In this document: positions 63,131 to 64,000 of the stretch, in pieces
How the letters are laid out: every line of letters begins with the position of its first letter
Numbering within the stretch: position 1 is the first letter of the stretch
Source: Megaleporinus macrocephalus
Lineage: Eukaryota > Chordata > Actinopteri > Characiformes > Anostomidae
Length of the DNA: 64,000 nt
Reading direction: 5' to 3'
Assembly (NCBI GenBank): GCA_021613375.1
Contig: CM038719.1
Span: forward strand, 1,604,218 to 1,668,217
The notes under the pieces: model-generated
Database searches by the model: none
The model's input: only the letters and a program-made list of their open reading frames with translations
What the model was told of the DNA's origin: nothing
Made by a program: the position numbers and the translations under genes

Positions 63131-64000
63131 GACGGCACCGTGGTGTAGTGGTTAGTACGGTGGTGTAGTGGTTAGTACGGTGGTGTAGTGGTTAATACGG
63201 TGGTGTAGTGGTTAGTATGGTGGTGTAGTGGTTAATACGGTGGTGTAGTGGTTAGTATGGTGGTGTAGTGGTTAATACGGTGGTGTAGTGGTTAGTATGG
63301 TGGTGTAGTGGTTAATACGGTGGTGTAGTGGTTAGTATGGTGGTATAGTGGTTAGTATGGTGGTGTAGTGGTCAGTATGGTGGTGTAGTGGTTAGTATGA
63401 TGGTGTAGTGGTTAGTATGGTGGTGTAGTGGTTAGTATGGTGGTGTAGTGGTTAGTATGGTGGTGTAGTGGTCAGTACGGTGGTGTAGTGGTTAGTATGA
63501 TGGTGTAGTGGTTAGTACGGTGGTGTAGTGGTTAGTATGGTGGTGTAGTGGTTAATACGGTGGTGTAGTGGTTAGTATGGTGGTGTAGTGGTTAGTATGG
63601 TGGTGTAGTGGTTAGTATGGTGGTGTAGTGGTCAGTACGGTGGTGTAGTGGTTAGTATGGTGGTGTAGTGGTTAGTATTGTGGTGTAGTGGTTAGTATGG
63701 TGGTGTAGTGGTCAGTACAGTGGTGTAGTGGTCAGTATGGTGGTGTAGTGGTCAGTATGGTGGTGTAGTGGTTAGTATGGTGGTGTAGTGGTCAGTATGG
63801 TGGTGTAGTGGTCAGTATGGTGGTGTAGTGGTCAGTACGGTGGTGTAGTGGTCAGTATGGTAGTGTAGTGGTTAGTATGGTGGTGTAGTGGTCAGTATGG
63901 TGGTGTAGTGGTTAGTATGGTGGTGTAGTGGTTAGTATGGTGGTGTAGTGGTCAGTATGGTGGTGTAGTGGTCAGTATGGTGGTGTAGTGGTCAGTATGG
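63131..64000. repeat. 20-bp array resembling a tRNA/SINE head, at least 43 units
   Basis: Unit GGTGGTGTAGTGGTTAGTAC with variants GTTAATACGG, GTTAGTATGG and GTCAGTATGG. It begins after GACGGCACCGTGGTGTAGTG, which looks like the 5' head of fish tRNA-derived repeats. TGGTGTAGTGG matches the Pol III A-box consensus; no B-box is seen. Variants alternate as a 40-bp dimer at about 63170-63345. The array runs off the window edge, so its true length is unknown. Confidence 0.92.

Noticed and set aside
63131..64000. Tandem tRNA gene cluster
   Set aside because: The 20-bp unit contains only an A-box-like segment, with no B-box or cloverleaf.
1..64000. CRISPR array, bacterial operons or phage genes
   Set aside because: Introns, splice signals, LINEs, and vertebrate hormone and GIMAP genes show eukaryotic DNA. 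Tandem repeats here have no spacers of unique sequence.

Overview
This window is vertebrate nuclear DNA, almost certainly from a ray-finned fish. The evidence is a complete fish-type prolactin gene (five exons, four cysteines in the mature hormone), a cluster of GIMAP/AIG1 immune GTPase genes, L2-like LINEs, Tc1/mariner remnants, hAT-like and TTAA-flanked MITEs, and abundant minisatellites. A dispersed repeat at 8783-10830 and 26245-26490 resembles one I associate with otophysan fishes (characins, catfishes and relatives). That placement is recall, not proof.

Layout. From 1 to about 17,475 I see no credible protein-coding gene; over half of it is tandem repeats. These are a 42-bp repeat, a 3.75-kb compound TG/minisatellite, degenerate tetranucleotides, a 45-bp array inside a dispersed repeat, GTG-rich 42-bp arrays, a G-rich GGGTTGGA array, and two separate 51-bp arrays. 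A partial 1.2-kb tandem duplication and a TTAA-flanked MITE lie between them. From 17,476 to 23,600 is prl: three Pit-1-like motifs, a TATA box, five exons with consensus splice sites coding for 211 residues, and a polyA signal. The introns carry transposon fragments.

From about 25,400 to 63,110 is a GIMAP cluster, all on the + strand, in the order A1-B1-A2-B2-A3. A-type units have a noncoding first exon and one large coding exon. B-type units have a tiny coding first exon (MAQ...) and end in a Cys-Ser-Ile-Ser CaaX-like tail. Only A2 (443 aa) and B2 (406 aa) are intact. A1 has a 7-nt deletion, B1 two nonsense codons and a frameshift, and A3 a stop in its P-loop plus a deletion of about 143 bp. 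The order suggests tandem duplication of an A+B pair followed by decay.

The gaps in the cluster hold retroelements. One is an almost full-length L2-like LINE (30,060-33,474) nested in a 33-bp minisatellite that itself sits in the 3'UTR of an older LINE. Others are 5'-truncated LINE ends, an antisense LINE remnant, two Tc1/mariner remnants, and a 1.15-kb minisatellite grown inside another LINE 3'UTR within the A3 intron. The window ends in a 20-bp array built from a tRNA/SINE-head-like unit with a Pol III A-box match.

Functionally, prl encodes a secreted pituitary hormone (osmoregulation in fish), and the GIMAPs encode cytosolic or membrane-associated immune GTPases. Nothing in the sequence links the two beyond proximity. 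The very long open frames in the repeat arrays are artefacts of repeat composition.
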